From positions 684,501 to 748,500 of the forward strand of contig JAGTXZ010000002.1 in assembly GCA_018398575.1 (NCBI GenBank): DNA of 64,000 nt, read 5' to 3'. The notes under the pieces were generated by a model. It was not told where the DNA came from. It was given only the letters and a program-made list of their open reading frames with translations, and did no database searches. Below are positions 11,382 to 23,181 of this stretch, piece by piece. How positions within the stretch are numbered: the stretch's first letter is position 1; each line of letters starts with the position of its first letter. Position numbers and translations under genes: made by a program. This DNA comes from Ampelomyces quisqualis (taxonomy: Eukaryota; Ascomycota; Dothideomycetes; Pleosporales; Phaeosphaeriaceae).

Positions 11382-12177
11382 CTTGAATTGATAATTGACA
11401 ACTGGAAGCAGATCGTACGGTGCCTGATAGCCTAGCTGGAACTCGGAACCTTTTAATTTTGAACGGCTAGCCACTTTTTCTACATGATGTTCATCGACAC
11501 GGAAGCTCCTTGCCGTTTCAGGAAGGTCAATGGCTCGAAACCCTGATTCGAGCTGCAGAGCGGCGATGAATGTTGCGCGGAGCAGTATCTGCAGACAGGC
11601 TAGGAATTAGGCATGCTCTTACATATGTATGTTATTGGTCGATACGGAAGTCAAGCTGCGCAAGCCGCGCGCTGACGCTTGTCTCGATTGTGTAGGACTT
11701 CCGAAGCCACGCTGCCACGGTGAGGAGTAGTTACTTGACTGGCGGCCTGATGGCAAGCTTCAGCCACACTGTCAATATGGCTCGACACGCTCGACTTTGT
11801 TAGGAGTAAGGGTCTCTACAGGTGCGAAAGACCTTGCACATATCAAAAACATGAGAACGTGGTTATTCGATAAGCGAGCGCTAGATGGACGCTCCCGCTG
11901 ATGACGTGGGCAGAATCGTCAAGTGAATTATCTTAAAAAGTTGCTACCAGGTTTTTACCAAACCTTAGACGCGGACAGTGAGATGATGTTGATATCAAGT
12001 ACAGACGGTGCAATCATCAATGTAGAGCCCCTCAGTCTAAGTAGTGTGAGAAGGAACCCCGGGCAAACTCGACTTCCGTCTCCGGTCCTCACACCTTCAT
12101 AACATCATCATCATCGTTCACAAAAAGCATTGAAGGACTTTAAACATGCGCATGCGGCGGAATTTTTAACCACCGCA
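11382..12177. promoter_or_regulatory. Divergent intergenic region
   Basis: About 800 bases between the RNase T2 start (-) and the metallo-beta-lactamase start (+). No coding signal, RNA gene or clear regulatory motif was found; CAT repeats (catcatcatcatc) occur at about 12,104. Confidence 0.35.
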
Positions 12178-13324
12178 ATGTGCACAAATACCTCGGTGAG
12201 CCCTCTGCCGCCACGCCAACCGCCAGGCTATACAACCGCGCACCACAACGGCAGCCCGCCGACCGGCTTCAAGAATCCATGGCCATCGTACCAGAGCTCA
12301 CCAATTTCAAAGCTGCTTAAGGCCCGCTGGACAACACCAAGAAATTTTGTGCCAGTGCCCGCTGACCGCCTTGGCCTAGTAGAGGTGCGGAGACCCGACT
12401 TCGCTGCACAAGCAGATGGCCTGAAGGCGACATGGATTGGTCATGCCTCGTTCTTGATCGAGACGAGTAGGCAAGGGAAAGGAACGAGGTGTGCGAATAC
12501 TACTGGACCCGGTATGGAGCGAACGCGTGGGTCCATACGGCATGGTTGGTCCGGTTCGCTTCACACCGCCTCCGTGTACCGTGGATGAATTGCCTGAAAT
12601 CGACGCGGTTTGTATCAGCCACGATCATTACGACCACCTCGACTCGGAGACACTCAAGAAGCTTAACGCCAAACAAAACGGGGAGTTGCGCTACTTTTGT
12701 TCGCTCGGCGTGAAACCTGTTCTCACAGGTTTAGGCATAGGCATCAAGGAGGAGCAAGTCACGGAAATGGATTGGTGGGACGGTGTAAAAGTCGAGCGTG
12801 GTGGTGTGGGAAGTGTGGAACTGATCTGTACCCCAGCGCAGCATCGCTCCGGACGTGCGCCGTGGAACTTTGATGGAACACTATGGTGTTCTTGGGCAGT
12901 CAAAGAGCCAGGCGAAAGGGGCAAGAAACTGTTTTTTGCGGGAGATACGGGCTATTGCCATGTCACCTCTGACACACAGTTTACACACTATGACGCTCCT
13001 CACCCACCATGTCCAGCTTTCAAGGAGATTGGTGATCTTTACGGCCCGTTTGACCTGGCACTTGTGCCTGTGGGGTGCTTTAAGCCGCGCTCGATTCTAT
13101 CAGGACAACACTCGAGCCCGGAGGATTCCCTGGCGATACATAGGGACGTGAAGAGCAAGAAGAGCATTGCTATGCACTACGGCACGTTTCGAGGGGCCTT
13201 TAGTGCACAATATGAGCCTGTGACTGAACCAGTGGAGCGATGGAAGAAGGCCGCTGACGCTGAAGGCATGGAATGGGACCAGGAAGTAGGACTTTGTGAG
13301 ATTGGCGGAACGGTCGTCGTCTGA
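12178..13324 (+). CDS. NAPE-PLD-like metallo-beta-lactamase hydrolase, with a frame break
   Basis: Family members are zinc-dependent phosphodiesterases related to N-acyl-phosphatidylethanolamine phospholipase D. The N-terminal frame (ATG at 12,178) gives FKNPWPSY and ATWIGHASFLIETS; the next part, RGVRILLDPVW onward, is in a different frame. The shift falls between about 12,467 and 12,490, where no intron of normal size fits (the only GT...AG pair that restores the frame spans 22 nt). Downstream are the zinc motif SHDHYDHLD, the ligand-like AQHRSGRAPW, GDTGY, and AMHYGTF near the end. So the gene is either a pseudogene by a small indel or carries a sequencing error. All other landmarks of the family are intact, and the open second part (277 codons) argues for a recent event or an error. 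Confidence 0.75.
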
Positions 13325-13619
13325 GCGAGACGAATACAGCCTTATGATACTACCGTGAACATGGTGGACTATCCGTTCGGACGACCAGACATCAGGTCGG
13401 TTCCAAGTGCAACCTGTCTAACTTCAAGACGTGACTCGATGCTCTTTTGAAAGGACCGATTGAGATGTTGCTGGGCTTGGGGACGGCACCTCGCAGCATG
13501 TGATTGGTGAAGGAAGCTTCGCTAGCGCGCCGCCTGTGCTGGAGCTCTGAACAATTTCTCCTTCTCAGCGCCCGCCTCCCCACACAAACAACAGGCCCAC
13601 GGCGACGCACCAGACGACC

Positions 13620-16013
13620 ATGGCGAAACGGAAGCGCAGAGAGGAGCATGTTCTGCCAGTTGATGTAGGCCTGGGCGCGACATTGGCGCACATGCGCGGC
13701 GAAGACAAGACCGCGGATGCGACAACTGAGGCTACCGATGACGATCAAGGCTGGACCGTAGTCGGACCCAAGAGGAGACGGCAGGAGCGCGACTCGAACC
13801 ACAACAACAGTCGCAACCACGCGCACTTGCACCAATCTAACCGGCGCCGTAGCCGCAGCGACGAGCCTCATCGCTCTCGAACTGGCCACAGGGATAGTCC
13901 AGAAGAAGCCTCCCGGTCGCCAACCCGTGTTGCGCCTTCCGATAACCCATTCGCCCCCAAGGATGCAGCAGAGGGTCGTCTGTCACCACCCTCAAACCCA
14001 TTCTCCACAGAGAGGAGTGCTCGCGACAAGACGCCCAGATCTAGAGAAGAGCGGCGCAAGGAGCGCAAGCTGGACAGAAACTATCCAGCCATTGAGCATT
14101 CTCACCATGCACGTCTGCAGTCGCATGTCAAGATTGCAGACCTGCAGGCTCTGGTGCTCTATCTGCTTGCGGATGGCAATGCACCCCAGTGGGTATCTGT
14201 GCGCAGCCGAAACAGCATCCAGCGAGTTGTGATGCTGATGGTCCCTGGATTCGACCTGGGCATGTTCAATGGCAGCACTATCCTCAGTGCCGCGTCACAG
14301 AATGTGTCGCCTCGCAATGCAGATTCCATGGACGCAGTGTCTGACGAGCCCCAGCGGCTGCGCATCACACCCGATGACTTTTATCCAGCTGCACTGAAAT
14401 CTGGTCGGCTACCAGACCCAATGGTGCCATTAGCTGACATGTTTGATCACGTCTGGCCGATCAAGGCTCCTGGAGACCACCGTGGAGGCCAATTCATTAG
14501 ACTGCATTCGCCCATCCACACCATGCTGACTTCACAAATTCCAAAGACACAGGAAGAGAAGCAAATGAAAAAGAAGGGCAACCACAAGGGGCCTACCCCC
14601 CAAAATTCCAAGCATTGGGACGATAAGCGTACACGCATCACCGAGTACGTCGCAAGTCTTGTCGATCAACAGGAGAACGAATACGTTCCTCACCCGGCCA
14701 TGTTTACCACACCAGAGTCCAAGGATGCTGCCCTCCAGAGGAGAAGGGAGGCCAAGCAAAGTGTGGACGATGGTTGGGTTGACACTAACGTTGCTAGCCC
14801 TGAAGACGGAGAAGTGCCAGAAAAGGACATCGAACAAGGCAGTGTGACAGCGGGAAGACATGTCATTTCCGTCGATTGCGAGATGTGCAAGGCCGAGAAT
14901 GACGAGTACGTGCTTACACGTGTTAGTCTTCTCGACTGGGATGGCAATGTGGTTATGGACAAGCTAGTCAAACCTGAACTCGCTATAAAAGACTACCTGA
15001 CCCAGTACTCGGGCATCACAGCCGCCATGCTCGAAAACGTCACGACCAAATTGTCGGACATACAAAAAGAGCTATTGGAACTTGTCACACCGCGCACGAT
15101 TCTTGTGGGACACTCGCTGAATTCTGACTTGAACGCTCTGAAGCTGACACATCCATTCCTGATTGACACGGGCATCTTGTATCCGCATCCTCGTGGACCA
15201 CCATACAAGCAGGCGCTGAAGTGGCTAGCGCAAAAGTATCTTCACCGCGAAGTTCAGAAAGGCTCAAAAGGCCACGACAGCGTAGAGGACTCGCGCACAG
15301 CACTTGACCTCGTCAAGCAAAAGTGTGAAAAGGGGCCCTCTTGGGGCACTGGCGACACGAACGCGGAGTCGATTTTCAAACGAGTAAATCGCTCTACGCG
15401 ACCAAAGACTAGCGACGAGAAGCGCACCGGCGCTGTCATCGACTGGGGCGAACCAAATCGCGGACATGGGAACCAGGCGAATGTTTCTATTGGCTGCAAA
15501 TCAGATGGAGAGGTGGTCGAAGCCATTGATGACGTGTTGAAAGGCAATGCAGTCGGTAAAGATGGTGCTACCATCGCTATCGACTTCGTTTGGGCCCGCC
15601 TTCGCGAGCTGGAGCTTTCTCGTGGCTGGTGGGACGACGCAAAAAGCGCCGATGTCGAAGCTATTCGCCAGAATGCTATGCAGCGCATTGGGCTGGCGGA
15701 AGAAGACGCAGAGGCAGAGGCAGACGTCGAGGCCAAAGGACCCGAGCTGGGCGAAGCCGTCTCTAGAACAGTCAAACACATTGCGCAGGTATACGAGTCG
15801 TTGCCACGCTGCACGGCTTTTATAGTGTATAGTGGCACAGGCGACCCTCGAGAAATACGGCGCTTGCAAGCGATGCAGCAACAGTACCGGCGCGAGTACC
15901 AGACGAAGAACTGGGACAACCTGAGCGTTAAGTGGACAGACACGGAAATACAGGCGCTGAGCAAAGCGTGCCAAGAAGCGAGGAATGGAGTTGGCTTGAT
16001 TGCGGTGAAATGA
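13620..16013 (+). CDS. REX1: RNA exonuclease REX1 (RNH70) family, DEDDh type
   Basis: 3'-5' exonuclease; yeast Rex1 trims 5S rRNA, 5.8S rRNA and tRNA precursors in the nucleus. Single exon, 797 aa, start context gaccATGG. The exonuclease domain spans about residues 413-590: ExoI VDCEMC (Asp419, Glu421), ExoII GHSLNSDLNALKL (Asp503), ExoIII HDSVEDSRTALDL (His552, Asp557), a complete DEDDh set. The N-terminal 130 residues are basic and Arg/Ser-rich with a KRKRR nuclear-signal-like start. The region after 600 is a fungal extension ending in an all-helical segment. The long opposite-strand ORF over its 3' end has no family features and is a shadow. Confidence 0.9.
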   Translation: MAKRKRREEHVLPVDVGLGATLAHMRGEDKTADATTEATDDDQGWTVVGPKRRRQERDSNHNNSRNHAHLHQSNRRRSRSDEPHRSRTGHRDSPEEASRSPTRVAPSDNPFAPKDAAEGRLSPPSNPFSTERSARDKTPRSREERRKERKLDRNYPAIEHSHHARLQSHVKIADLQALVLYLLADGNAPQWVSVRSRNSIQRVVMLMVPGFDLGMFNGSTILSAASQNVSPRNADSMDAVSDEPQRLRITPDDFYPAALKSGRLPDPMVPLADMFDHVWPIKAPGDHRGGQFIRLHSPIHTMLTSQIPKTQEEKQMKKKGNHKGPTPQNSKHWDDKRTRITEYVASLVDQQENEYVPHPAMFTTPESKDAALQRRREAKQSVDDGWVDTNVASPEDGEVPEKDIEQGSVTAGRHVISVDCEMCKAENDEYVLTRVSLLDWDGNVVMDKLVKPELAIKDYLTQYSGITAAMLENVTTKLSDIQKELLELVTPRTILVGHSLNSDLNALKLTHPFLIDTGILYPHPRGPPYKQALKWLAQKYLHREVQKGSKGHDSVEDSRTALDLVKQKCEKGPSWGTGDTNAESIFKRVNRSTRPKTSDEKRTGAVIDWGEPNRGHGNQANVSIGCKSDGEVVEAIDDVLKGNAVGKDGATIAIDFVWARLRELELSRGWWDDAKSADVEAIRQNAMQRIGLAEEDAEAEADVEAKGPELGEAVSRTVKHIAQVYESLPRCTAFIVYSGTGDPREIRRLQAMQQQYRREYQTKNWDNLSVKWTDTEIQALSKACQEARNGVGLIAVK

Positions 16014-17049
16014 AAAGTCTGAGAATGATTTGTGCCCGGCTGTGCGACATGCGACGAAAGGAGGGCATTGTGTATGGACAGAGCGTGCTCGTGTAGTACC
16101 AGCGTACACTTTGGGCAGTTCGCGCTGGATGTAGAGCTGTGGCGCAGAGCATCTTCAGGGCGGAAAGTACGGAGTAGACTCTTGTCGAAGGCGTGGACAC
16201 TGACTCGGAGCAGGCTGGAGGCTGAAACGCTGTCCAAGCGATGCGCAGTAGCCTGTTGCACCCTTGGGCTCTAGGCCGGGTTTTTCTGTCAGAGCAATAC
16301 GAGGGAGTCCACTCGACTAGTCTCTCTCCCGGCGGGTTTAGACACGGGTCTTCATGCGCGGCACTTTGTCGTTACGGCCATCCCTTGCAGAACAGTCAAT
16401 GTCGCACTTCGAGTGCGCACTTCCCTGCGCCAGCTTTGGGCCATGGGCAACAAAGGCCATATCTGATAAGCACAAGCCTGGAATGCCCAGGTTGTGCCAG
16501 GCTGCCAGCCCTTGACGATGACGGTCGCCGCGCTCATTGGCCGCCATGTCGTGTCTAGCGCTTCGCGGTGGCAACCAAGCTTGTATACGAGCACCATGGC
16601 AATACTTGGGTCGACGTAATCCTGCTTTACCTATTACTGCGCATTACATCGCTGCTAATCCTTCTAGACTGCATCGCTCGGCAGGTGGGTCGATAGTAGC
16701 GCGTCGTGCTTGCGACACCAAGCCGTCTTTTCGTAGTAGAGTGCATCTACGCAGCAGGGGCGCTAGGCTGCACCAGGCCTGATGCCTCCCTAATCATGGA
16801 ATAACTTCCTGCTAATCATGCTCCCAACGCCTTTTTCGCTCTCTAATCTTTCTCTCACCCTGCAGCCGATTGGCGCCCATGGCCGTGCCTTCTCTCACGC
16901 GCAACCGGTCCCATTTGTCGCGTCTTGGCCCATCTCGCTCACCTCCTCTTCTCTGCTGCCCCTGCAGTCGTTGAGCGCCCATCAAGCCCCGTCAACCGCT
17001 TACAGGCGTTTCGTGGACTTGTCTCCGGCTGCACGCGACGTCAGAGCTC
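16014..17049. other. Intergenic region
   Basis: About 1 kb between two plus-strand genes. The right 250 bases are C/T-rich (tctctaatctttctctcacc) and likely form the promoter and leader of the next gene. Short ORFs have no recognisable content; no tRNA-like fold was noticed. Confidence 0.35.
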
Positions 17050-20000
17050 ATGGCGGGCACGAGACGGCCTTCCCGTACTGGTGACGCAACCAATACACAT
17101 AGACAGCAGCACTCAGTGCCTCACGCGGCATCAGTCATCAAAGAGACTGCGGCTGTAGTGCCAGAGGTGATGGCCACCCACGAGGCCGCCTATGAAACCG
17201 AGCCGCGTCCTGACACGCCCGCAAGTCGATCGACCAAAGGCTTTTGCAAGAATTGCGGAAGCAACATCGGCGAATACTACAACTCATGGCACAAAGTAAC
17301 ACGGACCTATTACATGCCAGCGCTGCTCGGGTCATACCGAAGTCTACTGAAAAGTAGCGGCAAGCAGAAGGCTGCCTCAAGGGGTACAGACATAGAAGGA
17401 TGGTAAGCGTAATTTCAATCCCTCACATGGAATCTTTTTTCTCCTCGCCGCCGTCGCACAGCCGCATCATCCCAATCGAGCAGAACCCAATAAACCCCTA
17501 GCCTATGAGCTTATTCCGGCTGCCAATGACTCGGCCCAGCAGTGCACTTTAGGGTTTTAGGCGCGCTAGTCCATCCGGACAATTTCCCTTACTATATGTT
17601 ATCATCTATTAAAACCTCGACATCCGCCCTGCCACTAACGCCTTAACTAATAGTACCATTCAACCATTGTCGTGCCCGGCAGCAAACGCACAATCCGGAA
17701 CGGAACCAGAAACTTGTGGAAATTCTCCCATCGGCTTCAAAGTGATCGATGCTCCCGTGGAGAAGAAGAATTATCGGTAAGCATGTCGATTTTCATGATT
17801 CGCGGCCTTTCATGTCAAGTATTTCTTGCCAAACCTGCAGCATCTCCCGCGCAGCTCACACACAGTCTCCGTTGTGGTACTATGAGCAGGGATTATGCAT
17901 GGCTTATCTCCTGCAAGAAGCAATCAATCTGCCAAGTGTACAATATACCTTTGCTCGGCTGCCACATCACTTCTGCCGCTAATCCTTACTTCTTCTGTTG
18001 CAGAAACCGCGACTTCTTTAAATTAGGCCGCATCGAATTGCGATGCGAAGTTTCTCCGAACAATTACATCGTCGTAGAACCGCAGGAAGACACTGCTTCA
18101 GATTTAGCGACAGTAAAAGACTCAGATAGCCCATCGCCTATCCTGCGACCTGGTTGGACCGCAGACGCAATGGAGATCGATTCGAGGCCCTCGCCTTTGC
18201 AACATTCTAGGCCTCACCATGGTCTTACAAGCCAACAGCACGATCGCCATCAATATCACCAAGACTTACAACAAGTGGAAGTCAACAAAAGGTCGCTACC
18301 ACCACCTTCACGATCGCCTGATGCCCTTGTGCAGCTTAATTCAGTCCCAGCAAAGGCACCAAGTAACCCACCCCCTCCAATGTCACCTACTGTAAGATCG
18401 CACACACCGTATAGCGCTCAGCCGTCACCAAGGGAGCCCAGTGTAGGCTCGTCCACCCAACGAGACTTTCAAACGGCTCCGTCGCAACTGCGCTCGCTCA
18501 GTGAGCCGCAGAATTGCAACGGAAACACCTTTCCCCGCCCGGTCGGAGAAGTCTCGCTCGATGCGATTGAACGTCTACAGACTCAAATTTCCCAGAATAG
18601 GGGTGAACTCTCTGCACATACGAGAGATATAAGACGAGGTGAAGAGACCTTCCAACAACTTGAGGCTACCCTTCGCCGTGAATTCGCAGCACAAGTGCAA
18701 CACCAAACCAGGGATATTCAGCGTGTGGATGAAGCGGTTGCACGACTGCATTTGGAAATACAGGGAATGCATCAAGCACTTGAGACTGTAAGTCACGAAC
18801 TCGCCATCAACAGAGCGGAAATCCAGCGAGGAGCAGTCGCACCGCCCAGTCAAGGTCAAAGCGTGCCTGATGCAGCGATCGAGATGATGGCTCAGCAAGT
18901 CGCTGTTATGTCACACAAGACGAGCGAACTCGACAATCTTCGAGTTACAGTCGAAATCATGAAAAAGAAGATACATTACCTAGAGCAAGGAGATAGGCCA
19001 GCTAAGCCAGCGCCAGCGCCAGCTCCACAGCTAAACCCACATGCCTTCCAGTCTTCACATTCTCAGAGAGCGCCCTCGGTGCATGCTACGCCCGCGTCGT
19101 TTCCAAGGAGTAACTCTCCGATACAGACGCCATCAAATGGTCCAACGTATCAGTCATTTGATCCACCTTCGACTTCAACTTTGCCCGACGTAGCCCACAG
19201 AGCCCATCCCACACCGAACCAGAGCAGCGGTTGGGCAAGCATCAATGTTGGAACAAAGCGTACACATAGTGCTGGACATGTGCCTGGAACTTCTAAGCGC
19301 CAGAAAGTGGCAGCTGCTGATCCACATGCTAGTTACGTCCCCTCGCAAGGTCAGCCAAGCGAACAATCACATGAGCATAGGGGCAGTGTAAACTCTGAGC
19401 GGCAATTGTGGGCACCTCCGGCTACGTTGCCTGGTCAAACCCCAATACCCAAATCAATCTTGACCTCGCAGACGCAGCAGTCGAGTCACACCCCTTATGG
19501 CGCCCAAGATGGACCTTCCGACGGCAGCTGGCGGCCAGAATCACAGCGCATCACTGAACATGGTCCGCGTGGAAGAGGACGAGGTGGTGGACCCGGTAGC
19601 CGCGGTGGTCGCGTTAGGAAGAGCATGCCAGCACGAGTTCCTCAACTCGGTACACCAGACTGGGAGCGAGACGATTGGCGAGGCGTTTCTGAGTCCCAAA
19701 TTGGCCCGGAAGGTTACTACAATCACGCTGCGCATTCTGGTCGTGGCATAGCACGCCGCGGCAGTGGAGGTGGCGGACGAGGAGGACATGCTCACAACGA
19801 ACGTGCCACAAGCATGGGCTCCGAAGGAGTGTCGCCTGGGTTCAGCATCGATTCCCCCAATGATCCGTACGCACATACCAAGAAGACTCGGACAAAGCCA
19901 ATACGCAATCAGGATGGGATTCTGATCCGCAAGGACGGCCGACCAGATATGCGATCACAATCGTCGGCCGCAAACCTGCGGAAGGTACACGCACGTAAAG

Positions 20001-20569
20001 AAGGCGAAACAACCGCTCAAGGCTCACCCACTGGGTGCACGCCCGCCAATGTTCAACGTTCAGCTTCGGCCGATGCATTCGAGTCAACGAGTCCGAGCGC
20101 CCGTGCGCACTTGGATCAAGACGCCCCATCAAGTGTCCAACGCAAGCACAGCGCCATTATGGGCAAGATGTTTCCCAGCGGCGTCGACGAATCCCGCCGG
20201 CAGAATGATTACGCTCACCAGGTCTTCGAAGAGGCTCACGACCACACAGCGCATCCCCTCAGCCAAAACCATCCTGCGTATGCTCTCAAAGCGGCGGCCA
20301 CCAAGATCAAGCAAGAGCAGTTTGAGCAGAGCAAAGCGGCTGAGGACAGCGAAAATGACGGAGACGTCGACATGGAAGAACACGAACACGCAGAGGTAGA
20401 GCAGCATCTTACTCCCGAAGAGCAGCATCGGACTCCCGACCAACACGGCGAGCAATCTCTCGCTGCGCCTGCAGATGATCGTCACTCGCAGGAGCCCATA
20501 GTCCCTGAAACACAGGCAGTAGATGGTGAAAGCTCGGCTACGCTTACTGCGTCAACGCATACGCTTTAG
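17050..20569 (+). CDS. Large protein with N-terminal CxxC motif, coiled coils and RGG cluster (1013 aa)
   Basis: Three exons, 17050-17402, 17654-17776 and 18004-20569, splice in frame (introns of 251 and 227 nt, both GTAAGC donors). Residues 60-165 form the conserved-looking part: KGFCKNCGSNIGEYYNSWHK (Cys66, Cys69), YYMPALLGSYRSLLK, GTDIEGC, then RDFFKLGRIEL, reminiscent of a short zinc-binding domain seen at the N-terminus of uncharacterised fungal nuclear proteins. Residues about 345-450 are Glu/Gln/Arg-rich and heptad-like, so coiled coil is likely. An RGG-type cluster (RGRGRGGGPGSRGG) lies near 680-700, and the C-terminus is acidic (NDGDVDMEEHEH). A nuclear or RNA/chromatin-linked role is a guess. 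The uninterrupted frame from 17,672 would skip the second intron and reads a different frame in exon 2; the family-like residues PIGFKVIDAP support the spliced model. Confidence 0.78.
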
Positions 20570-21474
20570 GAGGCAGCGCAACCAATATGTATCTACACGG
20601 CGCCGGCAGATCTATATTCATATATGCACATATGCATAGTACCTTGGACACCTAGATTCAATTGAACACGGCCCACTTACGGCGCTATTTTGCGTGTGAC
20701 CTCCACATTTTGACATGGGTGATGGACTACGGTGTTATATGCACGTTAATGTAGTGGGTAAGCGGCGGCACTCACTTGTTTCAGGAACCGACCTTCCCCA
20801 CCACTGGCTTTCCAAAGGCCAGGTAAAATGCTGTAGAGTGTTTTTCCATCAGTATGCCAACAAGGATAGGTGCCAAGCCAGTTTTCCAGACACATGAGCC
20901 TTGTCCGCAATGCTTTGCACTGCCTCGACCGAAGCCCCTGAGTGAAGTAGTCACTCCACGGCCATCGCAGGACGCCTTTGGAGCTTCCCATGGTCTCCAT
21001 TCCCTCAAGGCTTGACCATGCGACGCGAAAGCCCGCATCGTTTGTAATGTCAGCGGAAAGTCAGGTAGACAGAAGAGTCGCTTCAAGGCTGCAAACATTG
21101 GTTGCTGCACAATGGTCACGGGAAGTTGTATCGAGTCGGCAGCCCAGCTTCGGGTACGGAGTAATCGTACCCTGCTCTTGGAGCATTGCGCCTTTGTGGA
21201 TACGGTGCGATAGGCTGGCCACCTCACATTATGCATGCTGGGTATATCGTGGGGACGGTGCGGAATTTGCCTGGACTTCTGTCCTTGTTCATCATCGGGT
21301 TTGGTTTCTGCGTGCTCGCTCTCCCAAAACACGGCCTGGGCTGCTTGTGGAGAGTGGGAGGTCAGAGATCAGAGCCGTTGCTGTCCCGTCTTATCGGATG
21401 GGACTCGGGACAGGCATTCAAGACAGTCTGGCTAGAGCTGAATCTGGTGACCGTACGAACAATACATGGCTGGT
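20570..21474. other. Intergenic region
   Basis: Overlapping ORFs on both strands (183 codons on minus at 20,781-21,332 and the 5' part of a plus-strand ORF from 20,978) show no recognisable motifs and low-complexity-free, random-looking composition. I do not call a gene here. Confidence 0.3.
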
Positions 21475-22083
21475 GTCTCGTCGCCACGAGGGTGCCCATG
21501 ACTCGGATTACGAAGACGTGGATATCGATGGAGACGGTGTGGAGCCCGAACAAGACGCGCGAGTCTTGCAGGAGCTTGATCAAACGCAGGGTCAAAACAG
21601 GTCTGTTGAGTATCCGGACCCCACCACGTGCCAGGTGCAGATGATGAAGATGAACATGTTACAGCGTTCAACGGAATCGCACGTACGCCCAGCAATATGT
21701 CAGATGACCCCTCGGATGGCAGAATCATTCTCGAGTCCTAAAGAATCTTCGGATTCTGATCGGGATACACCTACTGACGATGCGTTGGCGCGTGCTCGAC
21801 AAGAGCGTCGCGGACATTCAACCGACTCATGAGGACGATGAGGTCCCAGATTCTAGCGACACAGACGATGAGAACTTGGACGTGGAAATGTAGACCCCTG
21901 ATCCACGAAGAGTCGAGCGATGCGCAAACTATCTGGCATAAATAGGAGCCCAACAGGCCGCTGACCCGGCAAGGACCATCTGTCGATGAGGTGGAGGGTT
22001 CATTGCGTGAGCACATGTCTGACGAGGACGTTGATACCGACCTTGACTATGCAAAGGATAACCTGCCACGAGCAGTATCGTAA
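21475..22083 (+). pseudogene. Decayed gene for an acidic protein
   Basis: Strongly acidic, Ser/Asp/Glu-rich segments follow one another on the plus strand but in shifting frames: DSDYEDVDIDGDGVEPEQD (about 21,499), GADDEDEHVTAF then SNMSDDPSDG (21,634-21,730), KESSDSDRDTPTDDALARA (about 21,740), THEDDEVPDSSDTDDENLD (about 21,828-21,888) and SVDEVEGSLREHMSDEDVD (about 21,980), ending at TAA 22,081. Each is cut by a stop or shift and no GT-AG introns join them cleanly. This is best read as a frameshifted relic of one acidic nuclear-type protein, although an unusual multi-intron gene is possible. Confidence 0.35.
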
Positions 22084-23037
22084 AACCCGTTGAGTACACA
22101 GAGGGAAACATTGAAAAAATTACTATCCATTATGCCGTTATCCATGTTCCATGTCAAAGCGCAGTACTTGAACAAACCTTTACAGATAATCGCTTCGATG
22201 ATCTTTGCTCCGCCCCGTCAGAGAAAAGCTCTGTCTGCAACACCTTCCGCATCCACAGCTTGACGACGACACCTGGCCGACGCGTTGTTTTCAAACTAGC
22301 TACACGCATGGAATTACCGTGAGAAAAGATTACACAACACAGTAAATGTGAAACACCCAAAGCAAGAGGCACGCAGGCCGATAGCCGAATCTCCATCAAG
22401 CGATATCGTATTCCCGTAGGTGCAGCCGAGGCACTAACCCATCTTTTTTTATTTGCGCCGGCGTACGCTTCCCCATCCGGTCGACGCAAGGGGGTGTTTT
22501 GAAGTCGAATGTTTTGGCAGGTTTTGTTCACGCTTGAGCTCAGGCAGCCAATGAAGTTGAAGTGGTCAAGTGTGCAAGGCAGAAGCGCTATTCTCCATGT
22601 ACATTTCCCGGCATAGTCGGGACAATCAAAGGTTAAGAAAGGGGGGGGGGGCGGGTTCATTGTTTTTTTCCCTTTGCAACGCGACACTGCGTGCCGCTGG
22701 GAACAATGGTTGTGACAATGTGGGTTGCCAGATCCATCGGTCTGGGAGCGAACGACTTCTGTCTTGAAGGTGACTTTCCTGTTGAGTAGAATCATGGCTA
22801 GAGATGATAAGAGATTGGTATATAAGCGGTATCTTTCTAGAGGCATACTTGAAAAATCTTACCCCGAAGCTCGGCAGGGAAATGTTCACAGTGGAGATTG
22901 TGCCGAGTTCTATTTTTTTGGGGGGGCCCAAGGCGGGTTCGTAGTCCGAATTTGAAAACCTCAGACACCTCCAGGACTGTGCGTATAGCTTGAGAGCTGA
23001 CTCCTCCACCAGCGCAAATCGATGCAATTGGTGAGAC
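22084..23037. other. Intergenic region with two poly-G tracts
   Basis: No supported gene. A run of about 12 G at 22,644-22,655 and tttttttgggggggccc at about 22,914 are the only marked features. A 230-codon minus ORF (22,154-22,846) has no domain-like content and spans the poly-G tract. Confidence 0.3.
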
Positions 23038-23181
23038 TCAGACTTTGACGTAGCGAGCGGGAGCCTTCAGATCGGGTAATCCATCCCAATACTTCTTGAA
23101 AGTCCACGATTTCTTGATTGTGTGAGGATCGCCGGCTTTGGAAGTAGCTGGAGGCGCAGTACTTGGCTTCTTCGGCGTCAT
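23038..23181 (-). CDS. Possible small protein, 47 aa
   Basis: Short ORF with a good start context (aacATGacg) encoding a Lys/Pro-rich start (MTPKKPSTAPPATSKAGD) followed by KKSWTFKKYWDGLPDLKAP. The composition (basic, aromatic, few rare codons) is more protein-like than surrounding sequence. It could instead be the first exon of a longer gene, since GTCTGAGT at its stop could act as a donor. No family recognised. Confidence 0.35.
   Translation of the reverse strand: MTPKKPSTAPPATSKAGDPHTIKKSWTFKKYWDGLPDLKAPARYVKV

Noticed and set aside
15254..16261. 335-codon minus-strand ORF over the REX1 3' end
   Set aside because: Low-complexity Ser/Ala shadow of a well-supported gene, no domain.
17672..18003. 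Single-exon reading of the 1013-aa gene beginning at 17,672
   Set aside because: It starts without an ATG, reads a different frame in exon 2 and translates an intron with GTAAGC...CAG borders; the spliced frame matches the conserved-looking residues.
20781..21332. 183-codon minus-strand ORF
   Set aside because: No recognisable motif, overlaps another random ORF on plus, no splice or start support.
22154..22846. 230-codon minus-strand ORF
   Set aside because: Spans the poly-G tract and has no domain-like content.
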